In this document: positions 9,169 to 17,986 of the stretch, one piece after another
Position numbering within the stretch: position 1 is the first letter of the stretch
Layout: each line of letters starts with the position of its first letter
Source of the DNA: Myxococcales bacterium
GTDB lineage: Bacteria; Myxococcota_A; Polyangia; Polyangiales; Polyangiaceae
DNA: 64,000 bases
Assembly: GCA_016712525.1 (NCBI GenBank)
Contig: JADJQX010000001.1
Span: forward strand, 2,046,001 to 2,110,000
Reading direction: 5' to 3'
Program-made: the position numbers and the translations under genes
Notes under the pieces: generated by a model
What the model was told of the DNA's origin: nothing
The model's database searches: none
The model's input: only the letters and a program-made list of their open reading frames with translations

Positions 9169-10119
9169 GTGGACGCCGATACGCTCTTTCGCCGGTTCTT
9201 CTTGCCGCTCTACCCCGAGGGCGCGCGCAGCGACCTCGCCGCCGTCCGCACGGTGGACGCAAATCCTGCAAAGAATCCGGCCATTTACGCCCACTTGGGG
9301 GACGCCGCGAGCCGGTTTGCCGTGCTCTTCCCGAAGCTCGTCGGAGAGGGCGCCGCGGCGCTCGGGGAGCTCGACTTCACCGACGCGAGCGTGCACCGCC
9401 TCTCGGCCGCCATCTCGGCCGAGCGCCGCGACGCGTGGGCGAGCGAGGGCGCCGAGGGGACCGCCGAGAGCACGCTCTTCAACGTGGTGGTCCACGGCGC
9501 CGCGTACGTCGGCGCGTGCATCGTGAAGAACCACGGCGGCACGTTCGCCGTACGGAGCCCCTTGTGGGAGAGCCTCGTGACGCTCGAGTCGCGCCTCGGC
9601 ACGGGGGACCTGCCCGTGTTCCACTGGTGGCTCAAGGCCCTCGCCGACGCCCCCGGGAATGGCGAGACCCCGCGGACGACGCTCGCCGATCGCTACCGCG
9701 CGCACGTCGAGGTGCCGCGCACGAGCCCCGAGGCGATGGCCCCGATCTTCGAGGGCGAGCGGAAGTTCCCGCGCCTCTCGAAGGTGCGGTACGACGTGCT
9801 CTACAAATACTTGAAGGCGCACGTGCCCGAGCTGAAAGACCTCGGAGATTTCCCCTCGCCCGAGCGCTTCGAGGAGCTCGAGCTCTCGTGGATCGACGTG
9901 CTCTCGCTCGCGCAGAACCGCATCTTGCTCTTCGTGGCGTTCGGCAAGCGGGGGCTCCACCTCTTCTTCTTCACGGCCCAAGGCTTCGACAAGTCGCTCT
10001 TCTACATGGCCGACTCGTTCCCCGAGCCCGTCGTGCGCGCGCGCGGCGACAAGCTCGAGGTGCACCTCGCCGTGGGCGAGAAGCCCGTCGTGCACGAGAT
10101 GCCCTTCTGGGGCATCTGA
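9169..10119 (+). CDS. Conserved-looking protein of unknown function
   Basis: Cytoplasmic protein of 316 residues. Alternating helices and strands with a conspicuous central VVVHGAAYVGACIVKNHGG (about 115-135), WESLVTLESR and a HWWLKALADAP stretch (about 165), then a C-terminal half rich in aromatics (GKRGLHLFFFTAQGFDKSLFYM). No known family recognised. The GTG at 9169 has AAGGAG six bases upstream, making it better than the upstream GTG at 9133. It is followed 71 bases later by a TlpA-like thioredoxin gene on the same strand. Confidence 0.78.
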   Translation: MDADTLFRRFFLPLYPEGARSDLAAVRTVDANPAKNPAIYAHLGDAASRFAVLFPKLVGEGAAALGELDFTDASVHRLSAAISAERRDAWASEGAEGTAESTLFNVVVHGAAYVGACIVKNHGGTFAVRSPLWESLVTLESRLGTGDLPVFHWWLKALADAPGNGETPRTTLADRYRAHVEVPRTSPEAMAPIFEGERKFPRLSKVRYDVLYKYLKAHVPELKDLGDFPSPERFEELELSWIDVLSLAQNRILLFVAFGKRGLHLFFFTAQGFDKSLFYMADSFPEPVVRARGDKLEVHLAVGEKPVVHEMPFWGI

Positions 10120-10190
10120 CACGGCGCGGGACCGTTCGCGCGGGCTACCGTTTCGTCGCAGGCGGGCCCGCGTGGTACACCAAAGGGACG

Positions 10191-10805
10191 ATGAGCGAAG
10201 AACCGACGGACAAGGCCACGCAGCCCGTGGCCAAGAAGGGCAACGCCGAGAGCCCGAGCGACGGCCCGTTCTACGCGGTCAGCGTCGCGGTGGTCGTCGT
10301 GGGCCTCCTCTTCGGGTTCTTCGGGCTGCCCCGCGTCTTCCGCTCGAATCACGCCGCGCACGTGGGCAAAGAGGCGCCGTCGTTCGCGCTCCCCGTGCTC
10401 ACGAACGGCGAAGAGGTGAAGGCCATGCAGGGGACCGAGGTCGCCCTCTCTTCCCTCAAAGGAAGCCCGGTGCTGCTCGACTACTGGGCCACCTGGTGCG
10501 GCCCCTGCCAAGCCGAGGCGCCCGTCATCGACCGCGTGTACCGTCGCCACAAGGAGCGCGGGCTCGTCGTGCTCGGCATCAACGTGAACTCTCGCGGAGA
10601 CACCGAAGGGGTCGTCCCCTGGGTGCGCAAGAAGGGCCTCAGCTTCACCATCCTGCACGACGTCGACAACGCGGCCTCCGCGGCCTTCGACGTGCAGAAC
10701 ATCCCGACGCTCGTCCTCATCTCGCGCGAGGGAAAAGTCGCGGCGATCCGCACCGGCGTCACGAGCGACGAGGACCTCGATCGCCTCGTGAAGGACGTGC
10801 TCTGA
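10191..10805 (+). CDS. Membrane-anchored TlpA-family thiol-disulfide oxidoreductase
   Basis: Protein of 204 residues with a cytoplasmic N-terminus, one transmembrane segment (about 28-45) and a periplasm-facing thioredoxin domain. The domain holds the redox motif WATWCGPC (about 105), the AhpC/TSA-type start GKEAPSFALPVL and the cis-Pro loop NIPTLVLI (about 170). The CxxC with cis-Pro is complete, so it is probably an active disulfide reductase, as in cytochrome c maturation or oxidised-protein repair. The ATG has an AAAGGGA site upstream. Its 3' end faces the ABC ATPase gene nine bases away. Confidence 0.93.
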   Translation: MSEEPTDKATQPVAKKGNAESPSDGPFYAVSVAVVVVGLLFGFFGLPRVFRSNHAAHVGKEAPSFALPVLTNGEEVKAMQGTEVALSSLKGSPVLLDYWATWCGPCQAEAPVIDRVYRRHKERGLVVLGINVNSRGDTEGVVPWVRKKGLSFTILHDVDNAASAAFDVQNIPTLVLISREGKVAAIRTGVTSDEDLDRLVKDVL

Positions 10806-10814
10806 TCGTGAGCG

Positions 10815-11570
10815 CTACGCTACGACGAGCACCTCGCGCCGCTCGAGGGTGACGTCGAAGACCTCCCCGAGGCGCGCCGCGGTGAGCACTTCGTCGGCCG
10901 CACCGGAGGCCATGACGGCGCCTCCGCGCATCAGCATCGCGTGGGTCGCGGCGCGCGCGGCTCCCGCGAAGTCGTGCAGCACCAGGACGACCGTGGTGCC
11001 TCGCTCTCGTGTGGCCTCGCCGAGCACGCGGAAGAAGCTCGCCTCGGCTTTGGCGTCGAGCGACGCCGTGGGCTCGTCGAGGAGGAGCACGTCCGTGCGT
11101 TGAGCGAAGGCCCGCGCGAGGGCCACGCGCTTTCGTTCCCCCCCGGAGAGCTCCATCGCGGGTTTGTCGGCGAGCCTCGTGAGGTCGAAGCGTTCGAGCT
11201 CTTCGTCGACGATGCGGCGGTCTTCGTCCGTCGGAGCCCTCCACGGCGATCCGTAGGGCGTGCGCCCCATCGCTACGACCTCGCGCGCCGTGAAGTCGAA
11301 CACCACCTCCACGTCCTGAGGGACCAGCGCGAGCCGCGTGGCCACCTCCGGCCGGCGGAGGCGGTCGAGCTTCACGCCGCACAAGGTCACGGCGCCCGAC
11401 GTCGGTCGGAGGAGGCCCGCCATGACGCGAAGCATCGTCGATTTCCCGGACCCGTTCGGACCACAAACGGCCCATGTTTCGCCGCGCTGCATCGCGCACG
11501 TAACTCCACGTAGAGTTACTTCTTTTCCGTACCCGGCGGAGACCGCGTCAAGCGAGATGCGAGCACCCAT
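10815..11570 (-). CDS. ABC transporter ATP-binding protein, FecE/BtuD-like
   Basis: Complete ATPase subunit of 251 residues: Walker A GPNGSGKST (about 38), Q-loop LVPQD, signature LSGGERKRVALARA (about 140), Walker B VLLLDEPTASLD and switch His in VLHDFAG (about 200). Sequence type is that of importers for iron-siderophore, haem or cobalamin. No permease or binding-protein gene is adjacent; both neighbours are convergent or divergent and unrelated, so it must work with subunits encoded elsewhere. Confidence 0.92.
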   Translation of the reverse strand: MGARISLDAVSAGYGKEVTLRGVTCAMQRGETWAVCGPNGSGKSTMLRVMAGLLRPTSGAVTLCGVKLDRLRRPEVATRLALVPQDVEVVFDFTAREVVAMGRTPYGSPWRAPTDEDRRIVDEELERFDLTRLADKPAMELSGGERKRVALARAFAQRTDVLLLDEPTASLDAKAEASFFRVLGEATRERGTTVVLVLHDFAGAARAATHAMLMRGGAVMASGAADEVLTAARLGEVFDVTLERREVLVVA

Positions 11571-11636
11571 GTCGAAAGAACCTGACTCTTCGCGTTAGCG
11601 TGGTTGTATTCTGGGTAAGGAAGGGTGGAGGCGAGA

Positions 11637-12230
11637 ATGGAAACGACGAAAACGGAAGCAGTGGAGGCAGAGAGGCCGCGTCGCGTCATCAAGCGGTACT
11701 CGAACCGCAAGCTCTATGACACGAAGGACAGCCGCTATGTCACGCTGCTCCAAATCGCCGAGATGGTGCGAGGCGGCGAAGAAGTTCAGATCATCGACAA
11801 CAACACGAAAGACGATCTGACCGAAGTTACGCTCGCGCAAATCATCTACGAGGAAAAGAAGGCGAACAGCCGCACCGTTCCTCTCCAGACGCTGAAGGAG
11901 CTCATCCACCAGCGCACCGAGAAGGTCCTCTCGGACCTCCGCGAGGGGCCCATCGGTCGCCTCATCCCCGGCGGCAAGGCCGATGGCGTCGTCGAGGCCA
12001 AAGAAGAGGCACCGCCCCCGCCGCCGCCGCCCGCTCCGGCGCCCACGCCCGCCGCGCAGGCGAAGCCGGGCCTCGTCGACCAGGCGAAGATGACGTTCGA
12101 GGAGTGGCAGCACAAGATGGACGACCGCATCAAGAGCGTCGTCCCTTGGCACGAGCTCCAGCAAGAGGTCCGCAGGTTGGCGACCCGCGTCGACGAGCTC
12201 GAGGCGAAGCTGAAGAACGGCAAGGGCTGA
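11637..12230 (+). CDS. Polyhydroxyalkanoate synthesis regulator-type DNA-binding protein
   Basis: Cytoplasmic regulator of 197 residues. The N-terminal domain (about 16-75) is the PHB_acc_N fold, recognisable from RVIKRYSNRKLYDTKDSRYV and IIDNNTKDDLTEVTL; in PhaR this domain binds DNA and polymer granules. It is followed by a Pro/Ala-rich linker (about 125-145) and a C-terminal coiled coil. ATG at 11637 is preceded by GGAGG with five-base spacing; an in-frame GTG at 11625 lacks room for a ribosome site. No phaC or phasin gene is nearby, although a thiolase lies 34 kb away. Confidence 0.9.
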   Translation: METTKTEAVEAERPRRVIKRYSNRKLYDTKDSRYVTLLQIAEMVRGGEEVQIIDNNTKDDLTEVTLAQIIYEEKKANSRTVPLQTLKELIHQRTEKVLSDLREGPIGRLIPGGKADGVVEAKEEAPPPPPPPAPAPTPAAQAKPGLVDQAKMTFEEWQHKMDDRIKSVVPWHELQQEVRRLATRVDELEAKLKNGKG

Positions 12231-12248
12231 ACTCACCGCGCTCACCTG

Positions 12249-12272
12249 CCACCCGGGTGGGCGCCTTGTTTT
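12249..12272 (+). terminator. Rho-independent terminator candidate after the PHA regulator
   Basis: Perfect 12-base palindrome CCACCCGGGTGG, followed after five bases by TTGTTTTC, 19 bases downstream of the stop codon. Confidence 0.55.
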
Positions 12273-12472
12273 CGCCGTCGGAACGCACGCTCTGGATCTG
12301 GGCGTGCGTTCAGCTTTTTGTGCTCGGACACGACCGACGTTGGCCGTAACTCCATGAAATGACGGGGTTCGCGTTATTTGCGCCGCTGCCTTCCGCCCGC
12401 CCGCGTCGTGCGCATCTTCGGGGAATACCCGCCGAACGTCGGGGGTTTCGCCCATGAAAGGCGGCGCGTACG

Positions 12473-13120
12473 ATGGTCCCGTTCCGAGCGAAACCGAGCA
12501 TCATGCAGAAGGACCCCTTCGTCGAAGACGCCGTCTCTCATCTCGACGCGCTCCATGCCGTCGCGTGCCGGCTCACACGCAACCCGACCGAAGCGGAGGA
12601 CCTCGTCCAAGACACGCTCGTGAAGGCGATGCGCGCGCGGGAGCAGTTCCAGGCCGGCACCAACATGAAGGCCTGGCTCTGCCGCATCCTGACGAACACC
12701 TTCATCAACAAGTACAGGCGAGGCGGCCTCGAGCGCTCCGTGCTCGACGGGCCCGACGCCGACCCGCTCGCCGACGGTTGGGTGAGCGCTTCGACGATGC
12801 GCCAGCTCCGGGACCCGGAGCACCTCGCGTTGACGCCCCTCGTGGCCGCCGAGGTTCAGCGGGCGCTCGACGAGCTCCCCGACGAGTTCAAGCTCGCCGT
12901 CGTCCTCGCCGACGTCGAAGACCTCACCTACGAGGAAATTTCCCAGATCATGGGCTGCCCGATGGGCACCGTGATGAGCCGCCTTCACCGCGGTCGAAAG
13001 CTCCTCCAACGCTCGCTCTACGAGCACGCGCTCTCCCTCGGCATCGTGAAGGCCGAGTCGGAGGTCGAGAACAAGCCTCGGGATCTCGCCGAGTACCGCC
13101 GCCGCAAGGGGGCCGCGTGA
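12473..13120 (+). CDS. ECF RNA polymerase sigma factor
   Basis: Sigma-70 family factor of 215 residues (205 if the ATG at 12503 is used; neither has a clear ribosome site). Region 2 is seen in EDLVQDTLVKAMRA and MKAWLCRILTNTFINKYR (about 45-85) and region 4 in DLTYEEISQIMGCPMGTVMSRLHRGRK (about 155-185), which reads the -35 element. The pattern resembles the SigH/RshA-type stress group. The next gene encodes a zinc-finger anti-sigma factor, so activity is probably controlled by that partner. Confidence 0.94.
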   Translation: MVPFRAKPSIMQKDPFVEDAVSHLDALHAVACRLTRNPTEAEDLVQDTLVKAMRAREQFQAGTNMKAWLCRILTNTFINKYRRGGLERSVLDGPDADPLADGWVSASTMRQLRDPEHLALTPLVAAEVQRALDELPDEFKLAVVLADVEDLTYEEISQIMGCPMGTVMSRLHRGRKLLQRSLYEHALSLGIVKAESEVENKPRDLAEYRRRKGAA

Positions 13121-13160
13121 TGTCGGCAGGGACCTCAAAAGGTAGGATCGTGGGGATCGC

Positions 13161-14099
13161 ATGAGCACCTCGTGTCGTGAGAACGCCCGGCTCCTGGGCA
13201 TCTTTTTGGACGGTCAGCTCGACGCCGTAAAGACCCTCGACGTCGAAGAGCACGTGGCCTCTTGCGAGGCTTGTCGTGAGCGGATCGAGCTCGATCGTGC
13301 CGTGCGCGCTTCTCTCAAGAAGGCCGTGTCCGCCGCCGCGGCCCCGAAGAGCGACGACTTCAAGGCGCGCATGATGGCGGCCATGATGGCCGAGGACGAG
13401 CGCCTCCGCGCGATCTCCGAAGAGCTCGAAGCCGACGACGAGGCCCCCGCCAGCGAGGCACCGGTGAGCGCCCCCGCGCAAGACGCCGACGTGCTCGTCC
13501 TCGCGCCCCGCCCTGGAAAAACGGTTCGCCGCTCGGGGTTCTCGTACCGCTCGCTCGTACCGCTCGCCGCGGCCGCCGCCCTCGTGTTCGCGTGGGGCAC
13601 GCTCTCGCAAGGCCCTGGCCCCCGTGGTGTGGGCGGCGCGGCCAAGGCGGGCTTCGGCAGCAACGACGCCATCTCGGACCTCTTGGCCGAGCACTCGAGC
13701 CCGCTCCCCCCCGAGCGCACCAACGCGAAGGACATGCGCGCGCTCGAGCGCTACGTCGGCGTGCCGGTCCGCGCTCCCTCGTTCAAGAGCCCGCAGGCGA
13801 AATTCGTGGGCGGCAGGCTCTTCAGCGTCCAGCGCACGCACGCGGCCATGCTCCAGTATCAGGTCGGTGATGGCGCGCAGCCCCGCCGGGTGACCGTGTT
13901 CATCTACGACCCGCAGAAGGTCCGCATCGACGACGACGGCCTCTCGCCGCGCACGGTGGGCACGGCCGAGGTGCGTGTGGGGCAAGCCGACGGCCACTCG
14001 GTCGCGGTGACCCAGCGAGACGGCGTCGGCTACGCCTTCGCGACCGATCTCGACCCGATGGAGAGCGCCGAGCTCGTCGACTTCCGCACGGACGAGTGA
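13161..14099 (+). CDS. Zinc-finger anti-sigma factor, membrane-anchored
   Basis: Protein of 312 residues with an N-terminal ZAS-type zinc motif (HVASCEAC, about 30-37, with Cys5 as a possible fourth ligand), an acidic linker, one transmembrane segment near 135-150 and a periplasmic C-terminal domain of about 160 residues. The layout is that of an anti-sigma that holds the ECF factor encoded 40 bases upstream at the membrane. The long outer domain probably senses the signal. Confidence 0.88.
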   Translation: MSTSCRENARLLGIFLDGQLDAVKTLDVEEHVASCEACRERIELDRAVRASLKKAVSAAAAPKSDDFKARMMAAMMAEDERLRAISEELEADDEAPASEAPVSAPAQDADVLVLAPRPGKTVRRSGFSYRSLVPLAAAAALVFAWGTLSQGPGPRGVGGAAKAGFGSNDAISDLLAEHSSPLPPERTNAKDMRALERYVGVPVRAPSFKSPQAKFVGGRLFSVQRTHAAMLQYQVGDGAQPRRVTVFIYDPQKVRIDDDGLSPRTVGTAEVRVGQADGHSVAVTQRDGVGYAFATDLDPMESAELVDFRTDE

Positions 14100-14117
14100 T
14101 CCGGGCCCGAGGCGCCC

Positions 14118-15869
14118 TCACCGCGCCGACGCAAGCCCGCCCTTGCGTGGGTCCGCCGCGGCGCGCAGCGTGCGCCGAGCCGGATCTCGTGCGTCCGAGA
14201 CGGAGATCATCTGAACGGCGGGCGCGACGGGGAGCTCGTCTTTGACCGGCTCGCCCCGCTTTTTTAGGCCTTCCCGCACGTCCTCGGGCACGTCACGCTC
14301 GACGAAGAGCTCCCCCGACATGGCCACGTGCATGCGCGGGAGAGACACACACGCGCTCGGATCGCGCGCGAACACGAGCCGGCAGAGTGCCGCCTGAGTG
14401 ACCTCGGTGGCGATGCGCTGCCCACCCGAGCCGCCGAGAGCGAGCACGGGGACGCCGTCTTCGAGCACGATCGTGGGGGCCATCGACGACACCGGGCGCG
14501 CGAGGGCTCTCGGGCGGTTCGGGAGCGGTCCCGGCGGCGCGAGAGGTCCGACGTCCGCGGGGAGGCTGAAGTCGTCGAGCTCGTCGTTCAACAAGACGCC
14601 CGTGCCGTCGGCGACGATGGCCGCTCCGAAGGGGGAGTTGATGGTCGTCGTGAGCGAGACCACGTTGCCGTCGCCGTCGACGACGACGATGTGGCTCGTG
14701 CCCTGCTCCCGAGACACGAGGCTTGCCATTTTCGTGGTTTTGTCCGGGGAAATGCGGGCTTTTGCGGCCGCGAGGCGAGCGTCGGAGAGCAGGGCGTCGA
14801 CCTTGGTGGGGACGTCGGGGTCGAGGTCGGGGTCTCCGACGACACGCACACGATCGGCGAGCGAGAAGCGCATGGCCTCGGCGACCGTGTGGAGGTACGC
14901 GCTCGAGCCGTAGCCGAGCTTCGCGGTGGGCGAAGAGGCGTCGGCGCCGAGCATGCCGAGCGTCTCGAGGAGCATGAGCCCCCCTGCCGACGGCGCGGGC
15001 ATCGTGATCACCGTGCGTGTGCCGAAGGTCTTCGTGAGGGGCTTCCGCTCCCGCACCGCGTAGTCCGCGAGGTCCTTCGCGTCGAGAGCTCCGCCCTGGG
15101 CCTTCGCGGCCTCGACGATCCTCTGCGCGATCGCGCCCTCGTAGAGCGCACGTTTGCCCTCGACGCCGAAGCGTTCGAGCGTCCGCGCCAGATCGGGGCG
15201 GGTGGCTCGTACGCCAAAACCCAAGGGATTTCCGTTGGGTATGAGATCCCTCGAGAGGGCCGGCGACCGCCCGATCTTCTCTCCGAAATGCCCGATCGCC
15301 GACGCCGTGTGGTGGCTCACGTAGAAGCCCCTCCGCGCGAGCGACACGGCGCTCGCTGCGTCCTCGGCGAGGGTCTTTCGGCCGAGCTTGCGCGAGAGCC
15401 ACTCGAGCCCCGCGGGCTCTCCGGGCACGCCGACGAGGACTCCGCGTGACTCTCGTTTCTTCGCGAACACCTCGGGCTCGAACCCGCGCGGCGCGGTCTC
15501 GCGGAAGTCGGCCACGGTCGTCGTCTTGTCGTGTGCGGAATACACGAGAGCGAACCCCCCGCCGCCGATCCCGCTGCCGGTGGGGCTCGTGACGCCCAAG
15601 ACGAGCGCCGCGGCGATCGCGCCGTCGGCCGCGCTCCCGCCCTGGGCCATGATCTCCATCGCGGCTCGTGTGGCGTCGGCGTTGTCCGTCGCGGCGGCCG
15701 CGACCTTGCCCTCGGCGCTCGGGGGCTCGGCGGCGCCCACGTCGTGGACGAACGGGAGAGAGAGCAAGACGACGGCAGCGGCCGCCGGTGCGAGGGGCGC
15801 CGTACGACGGGAAAACCCTGCTAAGGTCCGGACCGAGAACCGCGAGGAAAAAGGTGCCATGCGCTTCAT
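14118..15869 (-). CDS. ggt: Gamma-glutamyltransferase
   Basis: Secreted glutathione hydrolase/transpeptidase of 583 residues, made as a proenzyme that self-cleaves. A signal peptide ends near VGA-AEPP (about 48). The large-subunit start NADATRAAMEIMAQGGSAAD is typical, and the nucleophile is the Thr of QGTSH (about 389), the first residue of the small subunit. The oxyanion/Gly loop is GGSGGQRI (about 490). The only in-frame ATGs are at 15869 and 15860, both inside the start of the divergent gshB gene. Confidence 0.95.
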   Translation of the reverse strand: MKRMAPFSSRFSVRTLAGFSRRTAPLAPAAAAVVLLSLPFVHDVGAAEPPSAEGKVAAAATDNADATRAAMEIMAQGGSAADGAIAAALVLGVTSPTGSGIGGGGFALVYSAHDKTTTVADFRETAPRGFEPEVFAKKRESRGVLVGVPGEPAGLEWLSRKLGRKTLAEDAASAVSLARRGFYVSHHTASAIGHFGEKIGRSPALSRDLIPNGNPLGFGVRATRPDLARTLERFGVEGKRALYEGAIAQRIVEAAKAQGGALDAKDLADYAVRERKPLTKTFGTRTVITMPAPSAGGLMLLETLGMLGADASSPTAKLGYGSSAYLHTVAEAMRFSLADRVRVVGDPDLDPDVPTKVDALLSDARLAAAKARISPDKTTKMASLVSREQGTSHIVVVDGDGNVVSLTTTINSPFGAAIVADGTGVLLNDELDDFSLPADVGPLAPPGPLPNRPRALARPVSSMAPTIVLEDGVPVLALGGSGGQRIATEVTQAALCRLVFARDPSACVSLPRMHVAMSGELFVERDVPEDVREGLKKRGEPVKDELPVAPAVQMISVSDARDPARRTLRAAADPRKGGLASAR

Positions 15870-16815
15870 TTACCTGATGGACCCGATGGACAAGGTCCTC
15901 CCCGACAAGGATACGACGTTTGCGTTCCAGCGCGCGGCCCAGGGGCGCGGGCACGTCTCGCTCCACTGCGAGCTCCGCGATCTCTTCGTCCGGGAGGGTG
16001 AGGTCTTCGCCCAGGTGCGCGAGGTCCACGTGTCGGACACGACCCCCGTGTTCCGCTATGGGCCCTCGCAGCGGGTCCGCCTGGCCGACGTCGAGGCGGT
16101 CTTCGTGCGAAAAGACCCGCCCTTCGACGACGCGTACCTCTACGCGACCCTCCTCCTCGAGCGCGCCCGGAACCGCACGGTGATCATGAACGATCCTCGT
16201 GGGCTCCGCGACGCGAACGAGAAGCTCTATCCGCTCCATTTCTCGCGCCACATGCCGCGCACGCTCGTCACGGCCCACCCGGAGCTCGTCATCGAGGCCA
16301 TGAACGACTTCGGCGGCAAGGCCGTGGTGAAGCCGCTCTACGGCGCCGGCGGCGCGGGCGTGCTCATGATCCAGACGGGCGACAAGAACACCAAGAGCAT
16401 CCTCGAGCTTCTCACGCGCGAGGGGCGCGCGCTCGTCATGGTGCAGGAGTACCTCCCGAAGGTCGTCGAAGGCGACAAGCGTATCCTCCTCCTCGACGGC
16501 GAGGTCCTCGGCGCGATCAACCGCGTCCCGTTGCCCGACGATCTTCGGTCGAACATTCACGTCGGTGGGCGCGTCGAGCCCTGCGACGTGACGCCCGAGG
16601 AGCGGGCCGTGATCGCCGACATCGCCCCGCGCCTCCGCGAGGACGGCCTCGTGTTCGTCGGGCTCGACATGATCGGCGGGCGACTCACCGAGGTGAACGT
16701 CACCTCGCCCACGGGCATCCAGGAGCTCTCTCGCCATCGCGGCGAGGACGTGGCCGTGCGCGTGATCGAGTGGGTCGAGAAGAAGGCCGCCGAGCTTCGC
16801 CCGACGATCGTCTGA
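15859..16815 (+). CDS. gshB: Glutathione synthetase
   Basis: ATP-grasp ligase of 318 residues that joins gamma-glutamylcysteine and glycine. Hallmarks are the MDPMDKVLPDKDTTFAF start, FVRKDPPFDDAYLYAT (about 74), the ATP-binding KPLYGAGGAGV (about 158), GDKRILLLDGE (about 207) and the magnesium-binding VNVTSPTGIQE (about 280). The ATG at 15859 follows GAGGAAAAAGG. No gshA in the window. It lies head-to-head with ggt with overlapping starts, so synthesis and breakdown genes of glutathione share a promoter region. Confidence 0.96.
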   Translation: MRFIYLMDPMDKVLPDKDTTFAFQRAAQGRGHVSLHCELRDLFVREGEVFAQVREVHVSDTTPVFRYGPSQRVRLADVEAVFVRKDPPFDDAYLYATLLLERARNRTVIMNDPRGLRDANEKLYPLHFSRHMPRTLVTAHPELVIEAMNDFGGKAVVKPLYGAGGAGVLMIQTGDKNTKSILELLTREGRALVMVQEYLPKVVEGDKRILLLDGEVLGAINRVPLPDDLRSNIHVGGRVEPCDVTPEERAVIADIAPRLREDGLVFVGLDMIGGRLTEVNVTSPTGIQELSRHRGEDVAVRVIEWVEKKAAELRPTIV

Positions 16816-16822
16816 GCCATCG

Positions 16823-17956
16823 ATGCCCGTCACCCTCGTCGTTTTCCCGAAGGCCGCCTCGGCCGACGCCACCGTCCCCGATGGCCTCGACGCGTGCGTC
16901 ACCTTCGACGGGACACGGGTCGCGATCGGGCGTGGGGGCTCGTGCGATCTCGTGCTCCCCGATGCGAGCGTCTCCTTGCGGCACGCGTCGATCCGCACGA
17001 ACGGCGCCGAGTACGTGCTCGTCGACGAGGGGAGCACCAACGGCACGTTCGTGGGGGACGCGCGCCTCACCCCGCACGTGCCCCGCACGCTCCGCACGGG
17101 CGATCGCCTGAGGCTCGGGCGCGTGTGGGTCGAGGTGCGTGTCGGTGCGGCCCCTGTCACGCGCGATGTGGCCGGAACCACTCGGGATATCGCCCTCCGC
17201 ATGGTGAACGACATGCTCTTGGCGGGGGGCGGAGACACGAGCGCGCGTCTCACGGTCCACGGTGGGCCCGACGACGGCGCCGTGCTCCGCCTCGCCCGCG
17301 AGGGGCGCCCCTACGTGGCCGGGCGAGGCGAGGGCTGCGATCTGCCTCTCGCGGATCCCGACTGCTCGCGTGAGCACTCGGTGTTCGTTCGGCGTGGAAC
17401 CCAAACGTGGGTCATGGACCTCGGGTCCAAGAACGGCACGTTCCTCGGCTCGAAGAAGCTCCCGCCTCACACCGAGACGCGGCTGCACTCGGGCCGGACC
17501 GTTCAGGTCGGGCGCACGCTGCTCGTCATGGAAGAGCCCGCCGAGGTGGTGCTCGCCGGCCTCGAGGCCTCCGTCGACGACGTGATCCCTCCCGACGAGC
17601 CGCCGCCCCCGCCTCCTCCTTCGTCCGCGCTCCCGTCGAGCGTCGCGAGGCTCGCGCTCGTCGCTTCGGGTCCCGCCAGCATGCCCGGATCGAGGCCCGC
17701 GCCGAGCCTCGATCCCTCGAGCGGTCCGCCTCCGTCTGCGCTCCCCCCGTCGTCGATCGCGACGCCCCCTTCGGCGATGCCCGTGTCGTCGATGCCGCCG
17801 GCGCCGCGCGCCCCCTCGTCCTCGTCGCCCGACGCCCCTCCGGAGCCTCGTCGGGGCCGCGGGCTCGGGGCCGTCGACGTGCTCGTGATCTTGGTCGCGC
17901 TCGGGCTCATCGGCCTCTCGGCGACCACGCTCTACTTCCTCGTCGGCACGAAATGA
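16823..17956 (+). CDS. Double FHA-domain protein with C-terminal membrane anchor
   Basis: Protein of 377 residues. FHA domain 1 spans about 20-105 (GRGGSCDLVLP, SLRHASI, STNGTFVG) and domain 2 about 140-225 (GRGEGCDLPL, SREHSVF, SKNGTFLG), both with the Arg, Ser/His and Asn residues expected to bind phosphothreonine. A Pro/Ser-rich linker (about 250-340) leads to one transmembrane segment ending five residues from the C-terminus, so it is a tail-anchored, cytoplasm-facing adaptor for Ser/Thr kinase signalling. It begins seven bases after gshB and is probably co-transcribed with it. Confidence 0.92.
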   Translation: MPVTLVVFPKAASADATVPDGLDACVTFDGTRVAIGRGGSCDLVLPDASVSLRHASIRTNGAEYVLVDEGSTNGTFVGDARLTPHVPRTLRTGDRLRLGRVWVEVRVGAAPVTRDVAGTTRDIALRMVNDMLLAGGGDTSARLTVHGGPDDGAVLRLAREGRPYVAGRGEGCDLPLADPDCSREHSVFVRRGTQTWVMDLGSKNGTFLGSKKLPPHTETRLHSGRTVQVGRTLLVMEEPAEVVLAGLEASVDDVIPPDEPPPPPPPSSALPSSVARLALVASGPASMPGSRPAPSLDPSSGPPPSALPPSSIATPPSAMPVSSMPPAPRAPSSSSPDAPPEPRRGRGLGAVDVLVILVALGLIGLSATTLYFLVGTK

Positions 17957-17986
17957 AGGCTCACCGGGCCCCGTGTGGCGCTCGGC

